Program-made: the position numbers and the translations under genes
Part shown: piece by piece, positions 1 to 11,589 of the stretch
Layout of the letters: each line of letters opens with the position of its first letter
How positions within the stretch are numbered: position 1 is the stretch's first letter
The notes under the pieces: generated by a model
Told to the model about the DNA's origin: nothing
What the model saw: the letters and a program-made list of their open reading frames with translations, nothing else
Database searches by the model: none
Assembly (NCBI GenBank): GCA_020746875.1
Contig: JAGTJL010000001.1
Location: 3,906,001-3,970,000 of the forward strand
Source: Rhexocercosporidium sp. MPI-PUGE-AT-0058
Lineage: Eukaryota > Ascomycota > Leotiomycetes > Helotiales
Direction: 5' to 3'
Length of the DNA stretch: 64,000 bases

Positions 1-469
1 TGGGCATCATCATGCATGCAACCGTTCTAAGCTGCCCAGTCCAGCAGAACAGATAGTTTAGTCTGTCTTATCGAGTTGGCGGCGCGGGGGCACAATTCTG
101 TATAAATTGGGGAACAAGCGTCTCCAGTCAATCAGCAGCCGGGCATTCACAAGCACAAGCACAAGCCAATCCTGACGCAACCGATCGGCAGCTTCACCAC
201 GCTACTCGAGCTACAGCATTCATCCCTTCTCTCTGATCTCACTTCTCCTTGCTTTGTATTCTGCAACTCTTCAATTTGAAACGCACAACCACGAGTTCAG
301 TCAAATATCTTACCTTTGCCTCGTCTTCCTTACTGACCGGATTTTGCCCCTCCAGACAACCAAACAAATAAACAAGTAATCAGTCGCACAGCCTCCTGCG
401 CAAATCAAAACGAGGCGACAAACCATACCAAACCTGAACACTCTCGAAATCGCCGCTACTTTGCCTGCT
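1..469 (+). promoter_or_regulatory. Promoter and 5' leader of the glutamate synthase gene
   Basis: No gene is seen here. A TATAAA lies at 101-106, and about 30 bp upstream (67-72) the minus strand carries GATAAG within CGATAA. This fits the HGATAR consensus of AreA/Nit2-type nitrogen GATA factors. One such site can occur by chance, so nitrogen control of the downstream gene is an inference. The stretch from about 140 to 469 is C/A- and pyrimidine-rich, as expected of a fungal 5' leader. Confidence 0.35.
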
Positions 470-3400
470 ATGGCAAAAGTCGACGATTTCAACGACAGAC
501 AAACCCAGATCGACGCCGAAAATGAGCCGTACCATCAATATGAGTACCAGACAGAGGAGAACGGGTCATGGGCTGGCGCTCTCCCAGTGAAGCAGTACGT
601 TGCCCAGTCCCCGACGTCCCGGATGACAAACTGATCAAATGAATAGGGGATTGTACGATCCTGGGTTGGAGAAAGATGCTTGTGGTGTCGGATTTGCCTG
701 GTGCGTACAGATCCAATCAATCGACAATCAGACGCGCAGCTAACCCATTTCCAGTCACATAAAGGGCAAAGCGAGCCACAAGATTGTTAGCGATGGTATG
801 CCCCTACACCTATACTGTACGATTATATGCTAATACTTTCTTCTCCAGCGCGAAATTTGTTGTGTAACATGACCCATCGTGGTGCGGTGGGATCCGATGC
901 GCGGGATGGAGATGGAGCAGGTGTCATGACTTCAATCCCCCACAAATTCTTCATCAAGAACTTCGAACGCGAAACGGATATCAAGCTTCCGCCTATGGGG
1001 CAATACGCGGTGGGCAATCTTTTCTTCAAGCCAGACGAGGAGACGTTGCATGAATCAAAGAGACAATTGGAAGAGATCTCAGAGTCACTGGGGCTGAGGG
1101 TATTGGGATGGCGAGAGCCTCCTAAAGATTCTACTCTTCTTGGTCCCGCTGCTGCTTCTCGTGAGCCTATCATTCTGCAGCCATTCGTTGTGCTAGCATC
1201 TGCATATGGTTATGGTAATTCGCCAGAGACCACCGACCCTGATCATTTTGATGAGAAATATTTCGAAAGGCAACTTTATGTGCTTCGAAAGCGTGCGACC
1301 CATACCATTGGCCTGCACAACTGGTTCTATTTATGTTCTTTGTCAAACAAGAACATTGTTTACAAGGGCCAACTCGCCCCCGTGCAAGTTTACCAGTACT
1401 ATTATGATCTGGTTAATGCAGACTACGAAGCCCATTTCGCCCTCGTGCATTCCCGTTTTTCTACCAACACTTTCCCATCGTGGGATCGTGCTCAGCCCCT
1501 AAGATGGGCAGCCCACAATGGTACGAGACTATTGTAATCCCAGAAGTAGTGCGTGTACTAACTCCCAACCAGGTGAAATTAACACATTGCGGGGGAATAA
1601 GAACTGGATGCGAGCTCGTGAAGGTGTCATGCAGTCGGACATATTTGGCGACGAGCTTGAATCGCTCTACCCAATAGTGGAAGACGGCGGCTCTGATTCA
1701 GCCGCTTTTGACAACGTCCTCGAATTGTTAACCGTCAACGGCGTCCTCTCCCTCCCCGAAGCCGTCATGCTCATGGTTCCGGAAGCATGGGAGGACAACT
1801 CTGCAATGGATCCTGCGAAGGCCGCCTTCTACGAATGGGCAGCTTGCCAGATGGAGCCATGGGATGGACCCGCTCTTTTCACATTTGCAGATGGAAGATA
1901 CTGCGGTGCCAACCTGGACAGAAATGGACTTCGTCCTTGCAGATACTATGTCATGGACGATGACAGAATCATCTGTGCATCAGAAGTCGGTACTATTCAC
2001 GTGGATCCCGAGCGTGTAATCCTCAAGGGTCGCCTGCAACCTGGAAAAATGTTGCTTGTTGATACTCTTGCTGGACGCATCATCGACGACAGTGAGCTCA
2101 AGAACACTGTTTCAACTCGCCATGACTTCCGAGCTTGGCTGCAAAAGGAACTCGTGAGCCTGCCAAAGGTTCACGAAGACCTCATCAAGAATGGTTCAGT
2201 TGACCTGTCGCCAAAGCCAGACGCTTCGGCAATCCAAGAAGATCCCATGCTGAGAGCATTCGGCTATTCTTTTGAGCAAGTCAGTCTGCTCCTTGGTCCC
2301 ATGGCTTCTGATGAGAAGGAAGCTCTTGGATCTATGGGAAACGATGCTCCACTCGCATGCTTGGCACAGGCCCCTCGTCTACTCTACGAGTACTTCCGCC
2401 AGCTGTTCGCCCAAGTCACCAACCCTCCCATCGATCCTATCCGGGAGGCCATTGTCATGTCATTGCAATGCTATGTTGGGCCTCAAGGCAACTTACTCGA
2501 AATGGACTCCTCGCAATGTGGTCGTCTGCTTCTTCCAACGCCTGTTCTCTCAATCCCGGAATTCAACGCATTGAAAAACATCAACAAATTGAACTCAGCA
2601 TGGACCGTCAAGGTGATTGACCTAACTTTCCCCAAGTCTGAGGGTGTCGAGGGTTACCTCAAACACCTGGATGTCATCTGCGAAGAGGCTACTGCAGCCA
2701 TCAACAACAAGGATCGCATCATCATTCTCTCTGATCGTGCTACCTCTGCCGATCGCGTTCCAGTTTCCGCTCTTCTCGCGTCTGGTATGGTACACCACCA
2801 CTTGGTCAACAACAAGTGGAGATCTCTTGCTGCGCTTGTTGTTGAGACTGCAGAGGCCCGTGAAGTCCATCATATGTGTGTTCTCGTTGGATACGGTGCC
2901 GATGCTATCAACCCATACCTCGCTATGGAGTGTATCATCAAGCTCAATCGCGAGGGTCTTATCCGAAAAAAACTCACTGACGATGAGCTCATCCGCAACT
3001 ACAAGTACTCCGCGGATGGTGGTATTCTGAAGGTCATGAGTAAGATGGGTATTTCCACTTTGGCCAGTTACAAGGGTGCTCAGATTTTCGAGGCACTTGG
3101 TGTTGATGACACTGTTGTGGACCGCTGCTTCAAGGGAACAGCGACCAGAATCAAGGGTATCACATTCGAGCTTATCGCCGAAGATGCTTTCAGATTCCAC
3201 GAAAAGGGTTTCCCATCCCGTTATACCGTCAGCGTTCCAGGTCTCGTCGAGTCCGGCGAATACCATTGGCGTGATGGTGGAGAACCTCACATCAACGATC
3301 CTACTTCCATTGCCAACATCCAGGATGCTGTCCGCACGAAGAACGACAAGTCCTACGAGGCTTACTCGCTTTCTGAGTACGAGCAGATCAAGTCGTGCAC

Positions 3401-6400
3401 CCTTCGAGGTCTCCTTGACTTCAAGTTTGATGAGTGCTCTCCAGTACCCATCGATCAAGTGGAGCCATGGACGGAGATCGTCCGCAGGTTCTGCACAGGT
3501 GCCATGTCTTATGGTTCTATTTCCATGGAGTCTCACTCTACTCTTGCTGTTGCAATGAACCGTCTTGGTGGAAAGTCCAACACTGGTGAAGGTGGTGAGG
3601 ACCCGGAGCGATCTGAGAGAATGCCAAACGGCGACACCATGCGTTCTGCTATCAAGCAAGTCGCTTCTGGTCGATTCGGTGTTACCTCCAACTACCTCGC
3701 TGACTCCGATGAGCTTCAAATCAAGATGGCACAAGGTGCCAAGCCCGGAGAAGGTGGTGAGCTTCCTGGCCACAAGGTCTCAAAGTCCATTGCTCGCACC
3801 CGTCACTCCACCCCAGGTGTCGGTCTCATCTCTCCACCTCCTCATCACGACATCTACAGTATCGAAGATCTCAAACAATTGATCTACGATCTGAAGTGCT
3901 CCAACCCGCGTGCTCGAGTCTCCGTCAAGCTTGTTTCCGAGACTGGTGTTGGAATTGTCGCTTCTGGTGTCGCCAAGGCCAAGGCCGATCACATCTTGAT
4001 CTCCGGTCACGATGGTGGAACCGGCGCTTCCCGTTGGACTGGTATCAAGTATGCCGGTTTGCCATGGGAGCTTGGTCTTGCTGAGACCCATCAGACTTTG
4101 GTCTTGAACGATCTCCGTGGCCGTGTTGTTGTTCAGACTGATGGTCAACTCCGTACCGGACGTGATGTCGCCATCGCCTGTCTGCTGGGTGCCGAAGAAT
4201 GGGGCTTTGCTACCACTCCTCTCATCGCCATGGGCTGTATCATGATGAGGAAGTGTCACCTGTGCGTAATTTTCTATTTTTGAGTGTCGAGGGAGTTCCT
4301 TGCCCGCCAAAGTTCTCCCGAGAAAAGTGTGAACTAGCAATTGCTGACTCTCCCATCATTGTAGGAACACATGCCCAGTCGGTATCGCCACTCAAGATCC
4401 TGAGCTACGAAAGAAGTTTAAGGGGACTCCAGAGCATGTCATCAACTTTTTCTATTACATTGCCAATGAATTGCGAGCCATCATGGCCAAGCTTGGCTTC
4501 AGAACTATCAACGAGATGGTTGGCCATGCTGAGAAGTTGAGAGTCCGCGAGGATCTTCGTACACCAAAGACCCAGAACATTGATCTGTCCTTGATCCTCA
4601 CACCAGCTCACAAGTTGCGACCTGGCGTTGCGACATTCAATGTCCGCAAGCAAGATCATCGTCTCTACGTGAGATTGGACAACAAGTTGATCTCCGAGGC
4701 CGAGTTGACCCTTGACAAGGGTCTGCCATCCCGAATTGAGTGCGACGTTGTCAACACCGATCGTGCCATGGGCACATCGCTCTCTTACCAAATCTCCAAG
4801 CGTTATGGAGAAGACGGTCTGCCAATGGATACCGTTCATGTCAACATCAAAGGATCTGCAGGTCAATCGTTCGGTGCCTTCCTCGCACCAGGTGTCACTT
4901 TGGAGTTGGAGGGTGATTCCAACGATTATGTTGGAAAAGGTCTATCAGGAGGCCGTCTCATCATCTACCCACCCCGCGCTGCTGTGTTCAAGGCCGAAGA
5001 GAACGTACTTATTGGAAACGTCTGTTTGTATGGTGCTACTAGTGGAACTTGCTTCTTCCGCGGTGTTGCTGCAGAGCGTTTCGCTGTCCGCAACTCCGGT
5101 GCTACAGCTGTTGTTGAGGGTGTTGGTGACCACGGTTGTGAGTACATGACTGGAGGTCGTGTGCTCATTCTCGGCAGCACTGGTCGCAACTTCGCTGCTG
5201 GTATGTCTGGTGGAATTGCATATATTCTTGATATCCACCAAGACTTTATGTCCAAGCTCAACCCTGAGATGGTTGAAGCTTCAGGAATCGATGACCCCGC
5301 CGAAATTGCCTACGTTCGAGGCTTAATCGAGGATCACCATCATTACACCGGCTCTGAGCTTGCAGCTCGAATCCTCCTCGACTTCAACCGAGCACTTCCT
5401 CGCTTCGTCAAGGTCCTTCCAGTTGATTACAAGCGTGTTCTTGCTGAAGAAGCCGCGAAGGCAGCCGAGGCTAAGCGTGCGGAGTTCCAGATGCCAAACA
5501 TCCCTGGTCTCCCCATTCGCGAGCACGAGAAGAACATGAAGGACAAGGCCAAGCACGAGAAGTCTAGTCTCCAGGATATCGAAGAGACCGTTGGTGACTC
5601 TGCCGTGGAGAAGAAGAGATCCCTCGTCTTGGACAAGACAAAGGGATTCATGAAATACCAGCGCCGATCTGAGAAGTATCGCTCAGCAAAGACCAGAACT
5701 CGGGATTGGGCTGAGTTGTCTAAGCGTTTGGACGAAGACGAGCTTAAGTACCAAGCTGCTCGTTGCATGGACTGTGGTGTTCCGTTCTGCCAGTCAGATT
5801 CCGGTTGCCCAATTTCCAACATCATTCCCAAATGGAATGAGTTGGTTTTCCAGGTATGTCCTTTGTCGCTCTGAAAGCCTCTCTGGTCTGGAATTTGGGA
5901 TCGGATCCTATGTTCTGATCTGATCCCGAGACATTGAAAATCATAAATGCTAATTCGCTGATTAGAATCAATGGAGAGATGCCCTCAACCGTCTCATCAT
6001 GACCAATAACTTTCCCGAATTCACTGGTCGTGTTTGCCCAGCTCCTTGCGAAGGTGCCTGCGTCCTGGGAATCAACGAAGACCCCGTTGGTATCAAGTCT
6101 ATTGAGTGTGCAATCATTGATCGTGGTTTCGACATGGGATGGATGGTTCCTCAGCCACCAAAGGTCCGCACTGGCAAGACTGTTGCCATTGTCGGGTCTG
6201 GACCAGCTGGACTCGCCTGCGCCGATCAACTCAATAAGGCTGGTCACTCAGTTACTCTTTACGAGCGAGCTGATCGTCTTGGTGGTCTTCTAATGTACGG
6301 TATCCCCAACATGAAGCTCGACAAGAAGATTGTCAAGCGCCGTACCGATTTCATGGCTGCCGAAGGAGTCGTTTTCAAGACCGGTGTGGCCATCGGAGAC

Positions 6401-7371
6401 CAGATCACTCTCGGCGATCTCAAGGCTGAGAACGATGCTGTTGTAATTGCAACTGGTGCTACAGTTGCTCGTGATCTTCCAATCAAGAATCGAAACCTCG
6501 AGGGCATTCACTTCGCCATGCAATTCCTCCACAAGAACACCAAGTCTCTCCTTGACTCCGAGCTTCAAGATGGCGAGTACATCTCCGCCAAGGGCAAGAA
6601 TGTTGTGGTCATTGGTGGTGGTGATACTGGAAACGACTGTATCGGTACTTCCGTCCGTCACGGTGCCAAAACAGTCACCAACTTCGAGTTGCTGCCACAA
6701 CCACCCAATGAGCGTGCTCGCGACAACCCATGGCCACAATGGCCAAGAATCTACCGTGTAGACTATGGCCACACCGAGGTTAAGCAACACATGGGCCACG
6801 ATCCTCGCGAGTTCTGTGTTATGTCCGAGGACTTCGTCGATGATGGAGAAGGAAAGGTCAAGGGTATCAACACTATCCGTGTTGAGTGGACTAAGTCTGC
6901 CACGGGCGGATGGGACATGAAGAAGATTGAAGGATCTCAGCAATTCTTCCCTGCAGAGCTTGTTCTCTTGTCCATGGGCTTCTTGGGTCCTGAAGACCGT
7001 GTTCTTGGTGATGAGGTTGAGAAGGATGCCCGCAAAAACGTCAAGACCCCTCCTGGCAAGTACCACACCAATGTTGAAGGTGTCTTTGCTGCTGGTGATT
7101 GCCGCCGTGGACAGTCCCTCATTGTGTGGTAAGTCTTTGATAACCATTCGCTCATAATGAATAAATACTAATTCGTCTTCTCAGGGGTATCAACGAAGGC
7201 CGTCAGTCTGCTCGCGAGGTTGATCTCTATCTCGAGGGATCCACCAGCCTCCCTATTACAGGAGGTATTGTCAAGCGGACCGCTCAAGAGATCTTCGGCA
7301 AAAACAAGGCACATGAGATTCAAGGTCGCGCTGAGCGTGCTCCAATCCAGGTCGCTGCTGCCGCATCTTGA
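470..7371 (+). CDS. GLT1: Glutamate synthase (NAD(P)H-GOGAT), fused large and small subunits
   Basis: Converts glutamine plus 2-oxoglutarate to two glutamates with NAD(P)H, the GOGAT half of ammonium assimilation. Eight exons: 470-594, 647-700, 755-795, 849-1520, 1573-4261, 4365-5853, 5966-7128, 7185-7371, giving 2139 aa, the normal length of the fused fungal enzyme. Domains in order: a propeptide of about 53 residues, then DACGVGF with Cys54 as the class II amidotransferase nucleophile; the central domain; the FMN domain (about 940-1200) with [19 protein letters not shown] and the 3Fe-4S cysteines around CHLNTCPVG; the GXGXG helix domain (about 1300-1560); and the GltD part with a Cys-rich [10 protein letters not shown] segment near 1660, FAD motif [10 protein letters not shown] near 1765, NAD(P)H motif [10 protein letters not shown] near 1902 and [10 protein letters not shown] near 2065. 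The start is the first ATG in frame with the propeptide. No damage is seen. The NADH versus NADPH preference cannot be read from the sequence. Confidence 0.96.
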
Positions 7372-8584
7372 AAGACCAGTACATGGGAGAGTTGAAGAAT
7401 AAGGGGCGACAACGCCGCCGCTTCAAAACCAAGGGAGATTGCACAAGTAGGGGGAATCCGGAAAAGCATTTGAGTCGGGCAGGTGAAGAAGGAAAGGAGG
7501 CTTTCAAGCTTCCTATTTTGCCACGATACGATACCACATGAGCATGCATGATCATTTGGCATGGGACAGGACGCCTTCGTATGTATAAATGGTTTAGCGA
7601 ACGAAGGGATTGTCGTCTTCTCATCTGATGCCTTTTACGATACCAGCGGTTTTTTTGGCAGGGAAGACTTGAGCTTGCGAGATGATGGGAGGAATTGGCT
7701 TTATTGCTTGACTTGCGGATTGGATTGCGTTGCATTATATTGCATTATACTTTGGTTGAGCTGTACATAGGGAATGGAATGCATCGTATATACCCTTTCG
7801 TTGCAGTGACTTCGGTAATATGGCATGTCCATAACTACGTGGGGGCTCCAAGCAGTAGTTCATAATTATCACTTCAGTAGTAGTAGTGTCAATCAAGCAA
7901 CACAGGTCTACGTAGACTTGAGCTGCAACCAATTGACGATTGTTCAGGTAACAAAATAATGTATGGAAGCGGGGGGTTCGTACTTCTCATCCTCACTCAC
8001 AGCTAACTGCGACTTCCAACCTCTCGTCGCTTGCAAAGTCAACACCTGTGCTTGGAGTGGGGTGAAGAAAAAAGAACCGTTCCCACATGCATCATCCCGC
8101 CCTGCAGAACCCTGACATTTCTCTGTCGTTAGCGAATAGCAGCTTTTACTTTACCCACGTTGGCTGGTCATCTTGGAGCTATACGAGAACCCTGTAAGCC
8201 CGCTCAGCAAGCAGGGTTTGGCCTGGAGCTTGGTCCTCTGCTCTCTCGGATTCTCTTCTCTCGCGTGTTGGGCTGGGGCTGGACTGAGGCGAGTGAAGAA
8301 CCAAGCTTTTGGATATTTTGCTATTTTGCTCTGTCAATTGAGCAGACATCTTTGACTCTTCAGATTCAATTATTGTTCTGCTGAGTCAAGTCTCCATCAA
8401 TTGATTGCTCTATCTGTGCAAGCTGCGTCTGCAAGTACCGAGGAGCTAACTAAGAAGAAGCGTCGCGGCTTGCACCGCCAACTCCACCAAAGCTCATCGC
8501 TCCCACTTCGAACCAGCGTCCGTTCCAGCTCTCGCAACCCCTCCCCTCGAAGACCACCTTGTACACAGCTTCACCACCGTCGAG
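7372..8584. other. Intergenic: GLT1 3' end and VTC promoter/leader
   Basis: No gene was recognised in these 1.2 kb. The left part is the GLT1 3' flank. The right part, from about 8100, is pyrimidine-rich with CTCTCT tracts and probably holds the promoter and 5' leader of the VTC gene. Short open frames at 8160-8384 and 8401-8715 have no recognisable composition, and the second overlaps the VTC start in another frame. Confidence 0.5.
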
Positions 8585-11013
8585 ATGCGTTTTGGCAAGA
8601 AGCTACGGAACTCGGTCTATCCGAAATGGAAGGGCCAATACATGGACTATGCGAAGCTGAAGGCCCTGCTGCGGGAGAACGAAGAGGAGGACTCGAAATG
8701 GACGGAGACCGATGAGAGCCAATTCTGCGACGAGATCCTGAATGTGCAACTCGAGAAGGTCGCTGCCTTCCAGCAGGAGACATTCAAGAGCCTCGAACAG
8801 CGAGCCAATGCCTGCGCCGACAAGCTGAAAGACCTGGTTCCCGAAGATGGCAAGGCGAAGACCAAAGGTGACATCACGAATGGCCGATTCAAGGAGATTG
8901 AGGGCGAGCTGGACGAGATTATCAACGAGACGAAGGAGCTAAAGAAGTACAGCAACATCAACTATACGGCGTTCTTGAAGATTGTCAAGAAACACGATCG
9001 GAAGAGGGGCAACAATTACAAGATCCGACCAATGATGATGATGAGCCTATCCAAGAGACCGTTCAATACGGAGTCTGGATATTCGCCGTTGTTGAACAAG
9101 TTGTCAATCATGTATTATGCAGTAAGACAGCAGCTTGATGAGTCGGAGACTGCGCCGGAAGCTTCGGCCTCGGAGGCCCAATCGCAGATCCAGAATGGGG
9201 AGAGGTACACTGCCTACAAATGTAAGATCACACTGGGTTATATGGGTGTTTAATGCTGACAATACCCAGTCTGGGTGCACCCTGATAATCTACTAGAGGT
9301 CAAGACCTTCATTCTTCGTCGACTTCCAGTCCTCGTGTACAGCGAACAATCTGCGAAAGATCTCGAAAACCAAGGCGACCCGACTCTTAATTCTCTCTAC
9401 TTCGATAATCCAGAATTTTCCTTGTACAACCAGAAGGTCGATCGTCAAGTCGATGCTTCCTCACTCCGAATTCGTTGGTTCGGCCAGTTCAAATCGGGTC
9501 CTGAATTTGTGATCGAGAAGAAGATGATTCACGAGAATGGAACAAGCGAGGAGCGGAAGTTTGCGATCAAAGAGAAATACATTCAGGCATTCATCAGAGG
9601 AGAGTATAAGATGGAGAAGGCTATTGCGAAAATGGAACGCCAGGGTCAGCCGGAAGCCAAGATCCAGGAGTTTAGAGATACGGTCACGGATATCCAGAAG
9701 TTCATCATCGAGAAGGAGTTGCAGCCAATACTTCGAGCAAACTACACCAGAACCGCTTTCCAGAAGCCCTTGGATGATAAGGTCAGAATTTCAATAGATA
9801 CTTGCCTGGCTTTCATCAGAGAGGATGCTATCGACCCAGATAGGCCATGCCGGAATCCCGAGAACTGGCACCGACTTGATATCGATGAAGGAGCTATGGT
9901 CTACCCCTTCACAAATGTCAACAAGGGCGAGATCTCCAGATTCCCATACTCAATCCTTGAGATCAAGGTCAAGGAGGAGATTGCTAAGAAGCATCCACAA
10001 TGGGTTGAGGACTTGATGGCGTCTCATCTGGTACACAAGGCACCTCGCTTCTCCAAATTCGTCCACGGAGTTGCATCTCTATTCGAAGATAATGTCAACA
10101 ACCTTCCATTCTGGCTCAGTGAACTTGAGACCGACATCCGAAAGGATCCCCAAGCTGCCTTCGATGAAGAGGAGGAGCGGAAGGCGAAGAGGCGGGAGAA
10201 TGAGCAGGTCGTTGGCAGCTTACTCGGAGCCACGCCCAAACCGTCTTCCAGCTTCAGAGCTGCTGTTAGCTCGCCACTTGGCAAATCTTACATGGCAGAA
10301 CGAATGGCGGCTGAGGAGCGAGCTGGCAAGAGGTCGGATTTTAGTGGCAGGAATAAATCTCGCTCGGAAGACAACATCGAGGAGGAAGGTGGGGAGGATG
10401 ACGGAGAAAACAGTAATGCTGGTGCCTATGGTACCATGTCGTCGATGTTCCCTTCATTTTCGCTGTCTCGATATGCTCAAGCACGACGAGAACGAAACGT
10501 GGTCTTACCTCCTGGCGTCACGAAACCTACCCAGCTTATTAAGGATTCTGGACCTCTACAAGTCGAACCCAAGGTCTGGCTTGCGAATGAGAGAACCTTC
10601 TTGAAATGGCAGCACATATGCGTCCTCCTCGGTGTCCTTGCCGTCTCTCTGTACAACACAGCCGGCCAGAACAGGGTTGCTGAGATTTTTGGTTTCATCT
10701 ACCTGGCTATTGCGATCTTCGCGGGCGTTTGGGGTACCGTCATGCACCGTGTCCGAAGGAACATGATTGTGGAGAGAAGCGGCAAGGACTTTGATAATAT
10801 GATTGGACCTATGGTTGTCAGCTTTGCTCTGATGATGTCCTTGATCCTCAACTTCTACTTCCAGGTAAGATATATCTCGGAATTTGCATTAATCAAGCTA
10901 ACGAGTTCTAGTATCATGCTGCAATGGAGAGACTCAACGAACCTGTACATGGCAATGTTACGGTCATAGCTACGCACCCGCAAAATATGGAAGTGAAGGT
11001 TGAGTTGATATAA
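8585..11013 (+). CDS. Vacuolar transporter chaperone, VTC2/VTC3-type subunit (SPX-VTC-DUF202)
   Basis: Subunit of the VTC complex, which makes inorganic polyphosphate from ATP and moves it into the vacuole. Exons 8585-9221, 9270-10864 and 10912-11013 give 777 aa. The N-terminus (about 1-150) is an SPX domain that senses inositol pyrophosphates; its opening FGKKLRNSVYPKWKG resembles yeast Vtc2/Vtc3 rather than Vtc4. The VTC tunnel domain (about 210-520) shows SLRIRWFG, FVIEKKM, KFAIKEKY and ILEIKVKE, which carry the basic and acidic residues lining the polymerase tunnel. A Ser- and acid-rich linker follows, then a DUF202 membrane domain with three hydrophobic segments (about 675-760). The last exon (34 codons) encodes a short tail ending in EVKVELI. 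The subunit type is inferred from N-terminal resemblance. Confidence 0.9.
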
Positions 11014-11589
11014 CGGGGTAAATTGTACAGATTTTCGGACCTCTGGAAGCAGAGAATGAAGCGGTATATGTGGGTTAAAGAGTGACAATCAGCACATGTG
11101 TACATATGTAGCATAGCGGAAGATGGCTAGCTAATTGGCAAGTTTGCTATCAAATTCGAATCTGCTAAAAGCCAACCAACCGTCTTTGCTTCATCTAATG
11201 GAGATCTCCCGTACAGATGCTTGGAACCTACAAGACCCTTGCGCGGATCTCTTGGCACCGTGCACGTTTCCCGCGAGGCTGATCCTAGACTCCTGTGACT
11301 GTGACATGTGCCACCTGGTGAAATTAACAACGAACAACCAGGACACTGAGTAAACGAACTTGAAACTATGCCGCCGTTCTGACCATTCTCAGCCTTCACT
11401 CCAGTCGGAAAAGAGATGAATATCCACAATCAACCATCATCTCTAGGCTCCAGAAGGTGCTGAAACACCGAATATCCTGCTCAGCCTCGCACGAGCAACG
11501 CGGCAACACAAGACCGCGCAACTCACCACAAACATTAGTACAACACCCGCAATACCTCGATTATACGAATATGAATAGAACCACCCACC
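11014..11589. other. Intergenic between VTC gene and unknown gene
   Basis: These 576 bp hold no recognisable gene. The 3' flank of the VTC gene runs into an A/C-rich stretch at about 11450-11589 that looks like a 5' leader for the next gene, whose start lies in the context CCACCATGAG. Confidence 0.5.

Noticed and set aside
2622..3773. 383-codon open frame on the minus strand opposite the glutamate synthase FMN domain
   Set aside because: It is an antisense shadow of a strongly conserved coding exon, with no recognisable protein features of its own.
7271..7735. 154-codon minus-strand open frame at the GLT1 3' end
   Set aside because: Arg/Ser/Pro-rich composition with no domain; it overlaps the last GLT1 exon and its 3' flank.
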